Under the pieces are notes generated by a model. It did no database searches, was not told where the DNA came from, and was given only the letters and a program-made list of their open reading frames with translations. A stretch of DNA of 64,000 bases from Opisthocomus hoazin (lineage: Eukaryota; Chordata; Aves; Opisthocomiformes; Opisthocomidae), in NCBI RefSeq assembly GCF_030867145.1, contig NC_134415.1, positions 18,640,417 through 18,704,416 of the forward strand, in the 5' to 3' direction. Positions 47,901-58,008 of the stretch are shown here, one piece after another (the first letter of the stretch is position 1; each line of letters starts with the position of its first letter). Position numbers and translations under genes: made by a program.

Positions 47901-50611
47901 CTTTTATGCCAAGGTGATTGCACTGGTGTCTAAACTTTAGGCACATTGGTGGTTGTGGACAGCATTCAGTCTGGCTTTCCTGGAGTGCAGTATAGGTTTA
48001 AAATGACTTCTTGGTTTTCAGATAATCCTTCCTGTGCCCTGGCTTCCTTCTAACCATCTAAGAAAGGTTTAGAAGCACAAATGGAAAATAAAAATAAGCA
48101 GCTGAAGCTGTGAGGATAAAATTACAGGGGTTATTAACCCTCATGCTTCACTGAATAAACTGATCGACAGCTGGGATTAAATGAATTTTGCTCCACTCAG
48201 TGTTAGTGTTGTACCGTGAGGTTCATGCTGTTGACTGTACATGAGACATCCATGCTGGGCCTTTCTCTGGAAAAAGAATGCTGAGTTAGCTGTATCATTC
48301 ATCACTTAAAGCCTGCTAATTCTGACATTTGTTATTCAATTTATATGAATGTGGAGAGGGGAGAGGACTGATGTCTCTTTGCTTAAATGCCGTAAGCTGG
48401 GCCTCTGAGCCAGGTGAGGCATCTGCTAGGGTTGAGCGAGCAGCCAGCACTAAACTTGTGCAGTTCAATAACAGCTGATTTCCTTTGTGCTCAGACTGAG
48501 TTGGTACATACTTTTGCCCTGCCCCTCGTATTTGGGGTAGCTGAGAGTGGAACCTGCAGCCTGTCAGACTGTGCAGGAAGGAGGTCCTTGCTCTTTCTGA
48601 AGTTCCAGAAAAAATATCCTGGATGCAGGGAAAAGCTGTTGATAGAGCTGAGCTGGAAAAGCTTTCATCCACGTTCTGGAAGAATGCTTGGGGAATATCT
48701 GCTGAATACAGTGAATGAAGTTTGTCTCATTTAGGGGCTAGCAGAAATACTGATGTTGGAAATAAAACCTCTCTAAATGGACTTGCTGCTGCTGTCCCTG
48801 TCTTTTCGCAAGGTAATAAATCACACAGTTGAGGCATGTTCAAGAAAGCAAGGCTAGCTCAGTTTGGGTTTTGGTGAGAACACAGTATAGTCATTTGTGG
48901 GTTTTTTCACTTCCTCATGGTACAAATGGAAAGGGATTTATTTGGTTGAAATCATGCAAACGCATAGCAGCATTTTGTACCCTTTATGATAAGCAGTGCT
49001 GTTCTGGCTTGTGGTAGTCATTTTCACACCTACCTACTCGGACTACATGAAAAATACACAGGTTAAATCCCTTCGTTGTCTGAGACTTGGATTTCTCTTT
49101 CAGAGTTCCGATGGATCCCTCTCTGGGGTTATGCAGAAGTGGAAGGAGTATCAGCTCCAATGCCTGAAATATTTGTATGAGGCACCCCCCGTTGCGTCAG
49201 GTAAGCCTGCGTGGTAGGGAGAGGATGTATTATTTTTTAAAAGGCATGATAACAGTAGCAAGGGAGTGATTATGAACTTGAAAATACTTCTCCAGCTTAC
49301 TTTCCAGTGCATTTCTTCTTTATCCCATTTGCTTCCTCCTGCTCTCTGTGGGACTCTTCCCTCTGCCAAGGAAGCATTTTATAGAACAATTTCAGTGTAA
49401 AGATGTTAGTCTTCAGGTCCAGAGTGTTTTGCAGCAGCAAGCGATGGCTGTAGCACATCAAAGCTGCACACTAATGTAATACTCCTGCAAATTTTTTAGG
49501 GTCAGGGTTGAGAGAGCACACAGGTGCTAGGAAATCTGGGACCATGCTGTTCCCATTGACCTAGCTGTTTGCAGGCCTTAAATTCAGTATAAATTATTTT
49601 AAACATTGTAAAATGCTGAAATGGCTTTAAAAAGAATAGTGCCGTAGTGAAAATGAGAATGCAGCTTGTTTTGGCAGTTGAGCTGCTGTAATGTGCTGAG
49701 AGCAGCTGCAATGTGCCAGCATCGTGATGTTGAAAGGACACTGATGACTTGTCAGTGACGCTCACAGCTGGACACAGTGCGGCCTCTCCTATGCTTCAGT
49801 GCTTCTGTGGCACGTTGAGAAAGATCGGATGGGTCTAAAGTTGTATCTATGAAGAATGACTTCAAAACTGTTCATTTTCCTTCTCTTAACTGTATTACTA
49901 TGGCAGAGTGAGAGCAGTAGCTGGTGACAACAATGTCAGGGAAACATTCATCTCCCTCCGCTCCATTATCCTGCTGAGCAGTTGAGTGCTGTCCTCTAAG
50001 AATGACAGTTTAATAAATCTGAAGTATTCTCATGTTGATTAAGCTGTAATGCAAAGTTATGGTTGTGTGTGGGTATTTCGTTGATGGATCTATGTATTAG
50101 GCTAGACTTTCCAACTGCATGACTGTAAACCATTCTCAGGAATGATTATCTACAGTATTCATTGCAGAAATTATTTTAAATTAAGCTGAGACACATAAGG
50201 GTATAAAAGAAAAGGTGGGAATGGATCACTGTTCGTTTACCTTTTTTTGTCCCTTGATTTAGTCAAGGACCCGAATCTGTTTTTTGGTTTCCCCTGAAAC
50301 AACAGTTTCTTGCTGTGTGGGGATAAACTCTTTTGGACAAATAAATCTCGTTTAACTCCACATCAAAGCTTCAGTTGCATAATGCTGTTATGGCTGAAAT
50401 GCATGTGTCTGCTGCGTTTTATCTTCTGCTCTTCAGTCTCTTCCTCCCTGCAGTATTAATACAAGGCAGTGGCATGACCCTCGCTTCCATCTCTCTGCAG
50501 AAGGCAAGTTCTGCAACAGAACGTTTGACAACTATGCCTGCTGGCCAGACGGACTGCCCGGCACCTACGTGAATGTCAGCTGCCCCTGGTATCTCCCCTG
50601 GGCTAACGCAG
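17211..50611 (+). CDS. GLP1R: GLP1R, glucagon-like peptide-1 receptor, exons 1-3 (5' part of gene)
   Basis: A class B1 G-protein-coupled receptor for GLP-1 at the plasma membrane, coupling mainly to Gs and cAMP. The exons seen are 17211-17315, 49104-49200 and 50501-50611, in consistent phase, giving 104 residues plus one base. They encode the signal peptide, the N-terminal helix and the first part of the cysteine-rich extracellular domain. The [20 protein letters not shown] stretch, [12 protein letters not shown], and the [11 protein letters not shown] helix fit GLP1R better than GCGR, GIPR or GLP2R. Position downstream of DNAH8 on the same strand agrees with vertebrate synteny. Exon 4 and the seven-helix domain are not in the window, so intron 3 exceeds 13.4 kb. 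The frame is intact. Confidence 0.92.
20637..20657 (+). repeat. G-tract (possible G-quadruplex)
   Basis: Thirteen G, one C, seven G. It is a low-complexity run that could fold as a quadruplex and is prone to length errors in assembly. A complementary-type C-rich tract lies at 20850-20868. Confidence 0.8.
24984..25075 (-). mobile_element. CR1 LINE 3' fragment, reverse orientation
   Basis: On the + strand the sequence reads 'tcatagaatagtttgattgg', 'aagggacctttaaaggtcat' and 'ctagtccaatccccctgc', the reverse complement of the CR1 3' end. The 8-bp tail is at the left. It is heavily truncated. Confidence 0.88.
27203..27294 (-). mobile_element. CR1 LINE 3' fragment, reverse orientation
   Basis: Reads 'aatcacagaatggctgaagt', then 'ggaggtcatcttgtccaacc' and 'ctcaagcagagccacctaaa' on the + strand, the reverse complement of a CR1 3' terminus. 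Confidence 0.88.
27720..29543 (+). mobile_element. CR1 LINE, long copy with decayed reverse-transcriptase ORF2
   Basis: A 1.8-kb CR1 retrotransposon copy, truncated at its 5' side within ORF2 and complete at its 3' side (tail tgtgattctgtga). ORF2 pieces are recognisable. [17 protein letters not shown] and [17 protein letters not shown] occur before a frameshift near 28165. [22 protein letters not shown] occurs in two parts after it (the QHGF and KGKSCL motifs), followed by an in-frame TGA at 28474-28476. Then comes the FADDTKLGG catalytic box and about 280 codons of the RT C-terminal and thumb region ending at 29460. One frameshift and one nonsense codon make it inactive as it stands. It lies in GLP1R intron 1 in sense orientation. 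It is very similar to the copy at 60755-61634. Confidence 0.95.
29767..29783 (+). repeat. Poly-T tract
   Basis: About 17 consecutive T. Low complexity; no further meaning seen. Confidence 0.8.
34495..34715 (+). mobile_element. Ancient CR1-like LINE 3' fragment
   Basis: Diverged sequence with 'tggattctatgtcacttgga', 'gtcctcaagtcaagatt' and a terminal 'gggaccttctggcctcaagg'. This is the layout of an old reptile/bird CR1 subfamily that ends in 'ccttctggcctt'. It is assigned by pattern only. Confidence 0.55.
37735..38060 (+). mobile_element. CR1 LINE, internal ORF2 fragment lacking its 3' end
   Basis: Contains CR1 ORF2 sequence from the endonuclease/RT linker: 'gcctgggaggaatacagagg', 'gttaggaaagctaaagc', 'aatgtcaagggcaacaagaa' and 'actcttttgcctcagtcttt'. 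It stops before the RT core and has no 3' tail, which is unusual for a LINE insertion and suggests later deletion. Stops and frame changes leave no functional ORF. Confidence 0.8.
39115..39132 (+). repeat. Poly-T tract
   Basis: About 18 consecutive T in intron 1. Confidence 0.75.
40140..41187 (+). mobile_element. CR1 LINE, 3' half with tail
   Basis: Begins in the RT core ('gcggtgttcctcagggaaca', where many copies have 'ggtgtcccccaggg') and continues through a degraded catalytic box (the FADD segment reads FAGDTK here). The thumb follows, then 'gatggggctttgagcagcct', 'ccttccaacccaaatcattc' and the tail tatgattctatg. It contains a 36-bp tandem duplication at 40181-40252. It is inactive. Confidence 0.92.
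40181..40252 (+). repeat. 36-bp tandem duplication inside a CR1 copy
   Basis: Two adjacent 36-bp units, each starting gtactgggaccagtactgtt, at 40181-40216 and 40217-40252. They differ by only a few bases. The unit duplicates CR1 RT-core sequence. Confidence 0.88.
42633..42649 (+). repeat. G-tract
   Basis: About 17 G in a row (ga followed by the run, then tgatg). Homopolymer, possible quadruplex. Confidence 0.8.
49104..49200 (+). CDS. GLP1R: GLP1R exon 2: N-terminal helix of the extracellular domain
   Basis: A 97-nt exon of 32 codons plus one base. It starts [20 protein letters not shown] and ends LYEAPPVAS. The acceptor is atttctctttcag and the donor is CAG|gtaagc. The VQKWREY-like helix followed by the first conserved Cys is the peptide-contacting N-terminal helix of GLP1R. 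The incoming phase 0 matches exon 1, and the outgoing single G joins AA to give Glu. Confidence 0.93.
49201..50500 (+). other. GLP1R: GLP1R intron 2
   Basis: A 1,300-bp intron, gtaagc to ctctctgcag. No repeat or other feature is recognised. Confidence 0.85.
50501..50611 (+). CDS. GLP1R: GLP1R exon 3: cysteine-rich extracellular domain
   Basis: A 111-nt exon. It carries [18 protein letters not shown] and then [19 protein letters not shown]. It includes three of the six domain cysteines, the conserved CWPD and PWYLPW motifs, and two N-glycosylation sequons (NRT and NVS). Acceptor ctctctgcag, donor GCAG|gtgaga. The YACWPDG...[13 protein letters not shown] pattern is diagnostic of GLP1R among the glucagon-family receptors. 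Confidence 0.97.
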
Positions 50612-51529
50612 GTGAGAACCTTTCCTTATAGGCACAGCTTGAAAGCAACCCTGTTTTCCTTGCGCAGTCTTGGCAAGGATAAAATTAGCTTAAATGGCTA
50701 TGAGCACAGTCAGTTCTCTGCAACATAAAAGTGAGAACGGGGCTCAGTATGATATGCTCCTTATCTCCATTTAGCAAGAGGAAATGAAAATGAGAAAAGA
50801 CACTGTTAAGGGTTGCATTTAGCTTAGATTTTTGTGCTCTCATCTGGTTTTGCTGCTTGAATAGTGCTGAGTATTAATAAAATAGTACTGTGGTGCTTGT
50901 TGAAGACTAGCTAACAATAATGGTGTAGTTTGAAAGCTAAGATAAAAGTAGCGAAGTTAGATGAGATCATCCTGTAGTAGATAAAGACAAAAAGGTCTAA
51001 AGTGAAAGTATTTTACACTGCTTCCTGAGAAACTTCTCAGAATGCTGCAAGATGACGGTGTTGTCAGTGGTTGCAAAGACTTTTTTTTCTCTCAAGGACT
51101 GAATGTCACCTTTAGATTTTACACCCTTATGTATGTGTACACCTGATGCCACTTGAAGGTAATGTGTATTAGATCACTTTGTCTAGTATTCTGTCTTTGA
51201 AACCAGTGGCCTGTACAGCTGCTTCTTTGTGAAGAACTTACTATGGTTTGAAGTCGAAGGTAGCTAGTTATTAAACTGTTTCATTTCATGTGGTGAATTG
51301 GCTTTGGCCCTTGTTAAGGGACAGAGGATACTGGTTGACAAGGATATATAAATCTGACTGCTGAACATAAAGATGGTTTAAGTGTGGAGTACATGTTGTA
51401 AGCGCTGGTATGAAGGGATATAGGGAATGAGAAAGAAAAGAAATGGGATGGTCGGAAGATACTTAGATGTATTGGGTAATGTGGGACCTGAGGATGATAC
51501 AATTGGTATGGAATGAGGGTTGGAGATCA

Positions 51530-52290
51530 TACTAGTTCTGGCTGGGATGAAGGTAGGCAGCCCATGTGGTGCTGTTTGTATTTGTGGCTACAAGTGTTGA
51601 TAAAGCACCAGCTGCACCATGCTTGCACGGATCAGAGCTCTCTCTCTGACCCATACCCTGCCCAAGGCCAGTAGGCTGGGGGTCTGTGGGAGCCTGGGAG
51701 GTGACATAACTGGGACAGCTGACCTGTTCTGACCAAAGGGATATTCCCTACCACAGGACATTGTGGTCAGCAGTAAAAGTTCAGGGAAGGAGGGGAAGAA
51801 GGGGATGGAGGAACTCATGGTTATGGTGTTTGTCTTCCCAAGTAATGGTTACACATGCTGAGGCCCTGCTTCAAGAAGTGGCTGGACATCTGCCTGCTGA
51901 TGGGGAAACAGTGAATAAATTCCTTATTTTGCTTTGCTTGCATGTGCAACTTTTGCTTTCCTTAAACTGTTGTTATCTTGAAGGTGGGGGATGGAGGGAA
52001 GGAATCCTCCCACCAAAATCAAAATGTCATCACAACACCAACAAAGGTGGACAATTTACACACAGAATAAAACTCTGCCCCTCGTTCCCTCATTGATTTA
52101 CAACCACAAATGCTTTCTGGTTATTCCCCTCTCTGGTAATGTCCAGTCCCAGTTTTGCCCATTACCTCTTCCAGATACTGTCTTAATCTTGACCAATGAT
52201 GAGCTCTTTGGTCTTATTTTCTTCTCTATCCTGTTGAGGTGGGAGAGTGGCTGGGTGGGTGTTCAGCAGCTGGCCGAGGTCAACTCCTCA
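51530..52290 (-). mobile_element. Avian endogenous-retrovirus LTR (copy 2), reverse orientation
   Basis: Its left edge (ctagttctggctggg on +) reads as the LTR 3' terminus on the - strand (cccagccagaactag). It shares blocks with the 7498-7930 copy: 'aaggaatttattcactg', 'ggcaggcagatgtcc', 'cagggcctcagcatg' and 'gaatatccctttggtcag' (all - strand). At about 760 bp it is longer than copy 1, with extra sequence around 51985-52200. It is non-coding. The family name (ERVL-like versus another avian ERV) cannot be settled by eye. Confidence 0.75.
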
Positions 52291-52620
52291 CATCACCATG
52301 GTATCTCCAGGGGCTATGAGCAAGTCTCTGTGCTGGTGCCTGCAGCACGTGGCCCCCTCTGTCTTCTCTGCTCTCAGTGCTCGCAGGACACTCTCTCACA
52401 CTTTTTCCTCACACCTCACTGCCAGGCAGTGTTTGGCCCTTTCTTACCTATATTTCCCCTGAGGTGGCACTATCTTGGCTGAGGGACTCAGCTGTGCCCT
52501 GCAGTGGGTCCAAGGGAACTGGCAGTGTCCAGCACAGGGCAGCTCCAGCCTCTCCTCACAGAGGCCACCCTGCAGTCCCCCGCTGCCAGTACTGAGACAC
52601 AACCACCCAGTGCCCTTGGA
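52291..52620 (-). mobile_element. ERV internal 3' region next to the LTR
   Basis: On the - strand it reads 'tcagccaagatagtgccacc', then 'ggggaaatataggtaag', the sort of sequence found just upstream of the 3' LTR in some avian endogenous retroviruses. No gag, pol or env reading frame is present. The internal region is otherwise deleted. Confidence 0.45.
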
Positions 52621-54379
52621 AACCTGAAGTACTTAATGGCTCTTACTGTTGGGTAGGAGAGATGCTTGGAAGTGTACAAATTTGGTGATGGTGGTGGGGG
52701 GGGAAATGTCAGGTCAACTATCAAAACCCTGTAACTTTCTGTCTAGCTTTAAGCTGGTCTCAGAGGTAAGTCCCTAAAACAAAATTCCTGAGTCTGGATT
52801 GCTATTTTCACTTTACCTTGGTGCATCTTTTATACTAGGGTTTCAAGGGAAGAGATGGGAGCCAACATTATGGTGTACTGAGTGGTCAGGGACACCTGTG
52901 GTGTGTGCAGGAGAGACGATCTGCTCCACTCTTTCCACCCCTGTTCTCTGGGGTCCTGCTGCCACTTGGTTGCCTCTCTGGCCTTGCCTGCTTTCCTAAG
53001 TGACCTGCATGCTTTGGCAGTTTTATTCCTGTCTTGTTTGTGCTGAACATCTGTGCTGGGGTGGCTTCCCTCCCCCCCAGATGTATTGCTCTGTATTCTG
53101 CCAGGTGAATATTATGCTGCTGTGTATGTATTTGACTTCTGCACATCTTGTGTATTATCTCAGCTGTATTGGTAGTAACTGCCAGTTTGATAACCTCTGA
53201 AGTTAAATTACTGTGTGGCTAATCCTCTTCAGCTTATTAATAAAGATGCTACGTTTTTAGAATGGGTAAACAAGCTTTTATAAATGTATGAAATTAATAT
53301 TTATCTCATATTAACTGACATAAAATTATTGGATGCTGCATAATTTTTTCCAGTAATGCTAATCTTTCTCGATATCTATAACTCTTCACAGGGATTAAAC
53401 TTCTTTCCCCTAAACCTGTTTACTTGCAGACTTTAAGACCCTGGTTACAGTGATTTGACTTCCAACTGCTCTTGAAACATCGCTGTTGGAGAGAGCCAAG
53501 GTTTAAAACAATACTGCAGATTAATAAATTATTGGAATGCACAGTATCTGTCATACTTTTGGAAAGAAGTTTTTTAAAAAACTAATTGTCCTGAAAACAG
53601 TGTTTGTTTTGGTGAAAAGAATAGCAGTATTTTGTATAAGCCCTTGCTAGGGAGGATTGCGAAAGTACTGCAGAAAGGCAGTAAACCTCTGGACGTGTTC
53701 CCTTGTTGTGCATACTGTGCATATACCTCAATCTCTGTTTTATCAGCGAGGAATAAGAACGGAACAAGGAGGCCTTTCATTGTCTAATATAAAACAAGAA
53801 GTTTGTATCTGTGCCAGATATGCAATTTAGGAGCCTGAATTACCATGACCTTATACTACTTTGTGACATCTTGAGGAGTCATGTTCAAAGTGAATGTTAA
53901 TAGGCTGCCACGGTGAAGAGGTAACATCTTTATCATGGAAGATCTAGAGCAATAGGAAATTGGACACCCTATAACTGCTAAAGCATGCTTATTACTTGTT
54001 CTTGTGTAGTCCGCTACTTGGAATTTGAAATAGATTCTAGCACTGCAGGGCTTCCATCTCCTTACCTGTTGAAAATGGAGGAAAGGAAAAGATGAGACCG
54101 TGTTTTGGAAGTACCTTCAAAACGTGTTCAGTGAAAGTCATCATTAAGTATGAAATGCTTCAGCCGAGCTTAAGACTGCTGTTTCTTTGATTAGGAGTCA
54201 GGTTTTCAAGTGCTTAAAAAGTTCGCTTGGGGGCTTCACACCATACCCCCAGAAGTCCTCCGTGGGCAATAAATTGAAATGCTTGAAACTGAATACTGCT
54301 TATGGTGGGGTACTGGAACGGTGCAAGCATTGAGTGTAAGTATCTTTGTGACCTGGCAATTTCCCTAAAAGGTATAGAA

Positions 54380-56045
54380 GAGTTGGAAGCAGGGACAGGT
54401 GAGCCAGGAGGCATATAGAAACACTGATCATTCAAAGATAGGATTAGGAAAGCCAAAGCTGACCCGCAATCTGACAAGTGGTGTGAAGGGCAACAAAATA
54501 TTTGGATCCACTACTGAATGGGACAGGAGGATGTTCTGACAAAGGGTGGGGAAATGACTGAGGTACTCACTGCTGCCTTCACTATGGCCTTTGCTGGTAA
54601 AACTTGCCTTCAGCAATCCCAGGCCCCTGAGATCCATGGTAAAGTCTGGAGCAAGGAAGACTTACCCTTGGTGGAGGAGGATCAGATTATGGAACACTTT
54701 TATGCAGGACATACACAAGTCCGTGGGACTTGGTGGGATACACTAACAAGTGCTGAGTGAGCTGGTTGATGTCATTGTGAGGCCACTCGATTATCTTTGA
54801 AAGGTCATAGCAATTGAGGGAGATTCCTGAGGACTGGAATAAAGGAATTGTCATCACTATCTTCAAGAAGTGCAAGGAGGAGAATGTAGGGAACTATAGA
54901 TGATTGGCCTCAGGAAGGTAATGGAGCAAATAGTCTTGGAAACTGTTTCTAAACACATAAAGGACAAGAAGGTGATTGGGAGTAGTCAGCGTGGATTTAT
55001 GAAGGTGAAATCATGCTTGACAAAACTGATAGCCTTCTATGATGAGATGGCTGGCTTGGTAGATAAGGGGAGAGCAGTGGATGTTGTTTATCTTGACTTT
55101 AGTAAGGCTTTTGACACTGTCTCCCATAACATCTTCATTGACAAACTGATGAAGTGTGGATTAGACAAATGAACAATGAGATTAACTGAAAACTGGCTGA
55201 GCTGCTGGCTGCGTAGGGTTGTGGCCAGCAGCACAAAGTCCAGTTGGAAATCTGTCCCTAGTGGTGTACCCAAGGGAGTGGTAGTAGCTCCGCTACTGTT
55301 TGACATCTTTATTGATGTTCTGGATGATGGGAGTGAGTGCACCTTCAGCAAGTTTGCAGACGATACAAAACTGGGACGAGTGGCTGATGCACCATGTAAT
55401 TGTGCTGCGGTTCAGTATGACCTTGAGAGGCGCAAGAAATGAACTGATGGGAATCCTGTGAAGTTCTGCAAAAGGAAGTGCAAAGTCCTTCCTCTGGGGA
55501 AGAATAGCTGTATGTGGCTGGCTGGAAGGCAATTTTGCTGAAAAGTCCCTGGAGGTCCTGGTGGACACCAAGCTCAGTAGGAGCAGCAATGTACCCTCAA
55601 GGCAACAAACATCAACAGCTTCCTGGGCTGTGTTAGGAAGAGCATCACTAGCAGCTCGAGGGGATGATCCTTTCCCTCTACTCTGGGGGTGAAGACACAT
55701 CTGGAGTGCTTTGTCCAGTTCTTGGCTCCCCAGTATGAGACACGCATACAGACATACTGCAGCAAGTCCAGAAGACTCGAGGGATCTTATCAATGTGTAT
55801 GGTCACAAATTGAAATGCAGGAAGTTTCCTTTAAATGTAATTATTTCACTGTGAAGTTGGTCAGGCACCTGGAACAGGTGACCCAGAGAGGTTTTTGGAG
55901 TCTCTGTACTTGGAGAAGATGATCAAAGCTTGACCGGACGTGGACCTGAGCAACTTGCCCTGGTTCACCTCATTGTGAGTAGGGGAGTGCACTGGGAAAT
56001 CTCCGGAGTCCCCTTCCAGTCTTGGCTGTTTTGTAATTCTCTGTT
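54380..56045 (+). mobile_element. CR1 LINE, long degraded copy
   Basis: A CR1 copy running from the endonuclease/RT linker ('ggattaggaaagccaaagct', 'gtgaagggcaacaaaat') through the RT core ([33 protein letters not shown]) to a diverged 3' end ('tccccttccagtcttggctg', then 'tgttttgtaattctctgt'). There are multiple stops and frame changes (for example TGA at 55171 and 55441). It is more diverged than the copies at 27.7 and 60.8 kb, so presumably older. It is in sense orientation in GLP1R intron 3. Confidence 0.92.
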
Positions 56046-56925
56046 TCTGTTATTTTTTTTTTTTAAGATGACAAGTCTCAGTAATTCGTTCCTGTCAGGT
56101 GTTACAAATCTCCATTGGTTCAGCCAGAATGGGAGATGGGGAAAAGAATTTGCAAGGGAAGGGTTTGTAATGCTGGAGCTTTCCCTGATCAATTACAGGT
56201 TTTGTAAACTTTTAACAGCTTTTATTCTCGTTCATGTCCCACTCTTCTTGTCCTAGTGACTGTCAGTCTTGAGCCTGCCCTTCTGTAAATCTCAGCAGGA
56301 GACGTAGCTCAGCAGGTTGCTTAGCAGAATGGCAAGCCAAAAATTATATGGAGGACTTTTTACCTGCTCAGCAGGTGTGTGCTGTGTCACTGGTCCAGCC
56401 CCACATGCTGTTAGCAGGTTGTTGTCTCTACTTGTTGCCACAGTGGTGCTCACTGAGGTGTAACTTACTTCTTGCTTCTTTAATGTGACAGCTTTGGAAT
56501 CGCTGCCTGAGGGTGTGGGTTCATCAGTAATGTTTTCTCCAGGTCTGCAGATTTCTTGTTTAAGGTACAACAGCAACTGTAGGGAGATGGGAATCTGCTC
56601 ATTGAAAAACTTAAGAATAAAACTGGTGTTCTTGGTGCTGTCTGTCTGTTCAGACTCGTGTGCACGTGGAGACTCAAGACCAGTCTTTCACTAGACAAAT
56701 CCATGGAGGATGGGCCTGTAGGTTTTTTGTGCTAAGCAATGCGTGCAGTTGCAAGGTTTTGTCCAACAGTATTGCTCACCTTGTGATGGCAACATTTGTC
56801 TTCTGCCCCGTTTTGAAAGTGCTGTTTGCTAAGGTGGCCTATAAAGTACAGCAGAGACAACCAATAACTGTCTGGCTTGTCTGTCAGATCTCTCTAGCCT
56901 GAAACTTTTTTCCTGTTCTGCCTGT

Positions 56926-56950
56926 TGTGTGTGTGTGTGTGTGTGTGTGT
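56926..56950 (+). repeat. (TG)n microsatellite
   Basis: About 12 TG units. Likely length-polymorphic. Confidence 0.9.
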
Positions 56951-57976
56951 AAGCATCCCTGCCAAACTGAGTATTGGCATGCTGTCTGCAAGGATGGACC
57001 CTTTAAGAGCTGGGACTATGTCTCTGATAGTTGGTTAGAAGAAAGATGGCAATATTAGGCGAAGATTTTTATGCTCAAGACCACGTATTCCTATATTGCT
57101 ACAGACTTGCTTTGTGACAGGCAAGTAAACTAAAACTGATTTTTTTAGAGGAATTTTGTAGCTTGCACTGAAGTACTGGGCATTGAGTTGTCAGTGCGCT
57201 TTTGGGATGTAGCCCAAAGGCTAGCTTATTACTTGTTTCTTCAGTGGCACTTCACTGCTGCCTTTTATTCCATCTAACTGCTAAATAAACTCAGCATTTC
57301 TATAGCTGTGCAGCAAAATAGATTGAGAATTTCTTTCCTTTGAGCTCCCTGCAAGTGCAGAGCAGTTTCCTGATTGGTGTGATTGCAGCTGTATTAGCAT
57401 TTATCTACTTCAAATGTACTGATCGTTATAGTGTTGCCCTAACTCAACAAGAAATCATGAAATAAGGATATAGGTATCTGGGTACTCCATATCACACTGA
57501 AGCCAAAGGAACTGAGATTTAGAGTAGCCTCTGCTTCAGTACAAGTTGTCAATACAACTGTTGTCACTGAAATGAGATGTAGGTGGCTCACAGGTCTTAC
57601 AGCACAGTGCAGGATTTTGGTATTGTAACAAATGAGGAGCCCAGTCAATGCGGGTGTGTAACTGCACAGTAGGAGTTCATAAAGTTACTTGTGTCTCTCT
57701 AGTGCCGTATAAAATAGCTTTGTGTGTGTGGTGGGGAAGCCCTTTGGGACAATGTGAAGCTGTGGCAATGGGGCAAACAGAAGGTGGAGGGGAATCAAAT
57801 TTTGATCAATTCTGTTGAGTATTAGGTAGGTGAAATTTGTAAACTTTCTCTTTGGGAAGATTTCTGGTGTTTCAGAAGTGGTATTTTGGAATGCTTTGAA
57901 AACATAAAGTGAAAATGTTTCAATTATCAAAATAAATGCATGCTTGATTTCTGCCATTCCTTGCTTCCTTACCTTC

Positions 57977-58008
57977 CCCCCCACCCCCAAACCCCCTCCC
58001 CCAAACCA
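57977..58008 (+). repeat. C-rich tract
   Basis: Runs of C interrupted by A (ccccccacccccaaacccc...). Low-complexity, with quadruplex/i-motif potential on the G strand. Confidence 0.7.

Larger units (their letters stand above)
17316..49103 (+). other. GLP1R: GLP1R intron 1 (31.8 kb)
   Basis: GT at 17316 and AG at 49102-49103 (tctctttcag). The first few hundred bases are still CpG island. The rest is ordinary AT-rich intron with CR1 copies near 24984, 27203, 27720, 34495, 37735 and 40140, plus homopolymer G, C and T tracts. Stretches without a recognised repeat include 17960-24980, 25080-27200, 29545-34490, 34715-37730, 38065-40135 and 41190-49100. The open frames there lack conserved protein features on either strand. 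Confidence 0.8.

Noticed and set aside
51761..52595. Overlapping + strand frames of 70-160 codons
   Set aside because: They lie antisense within the LTR/ERV fragment and match no protein.
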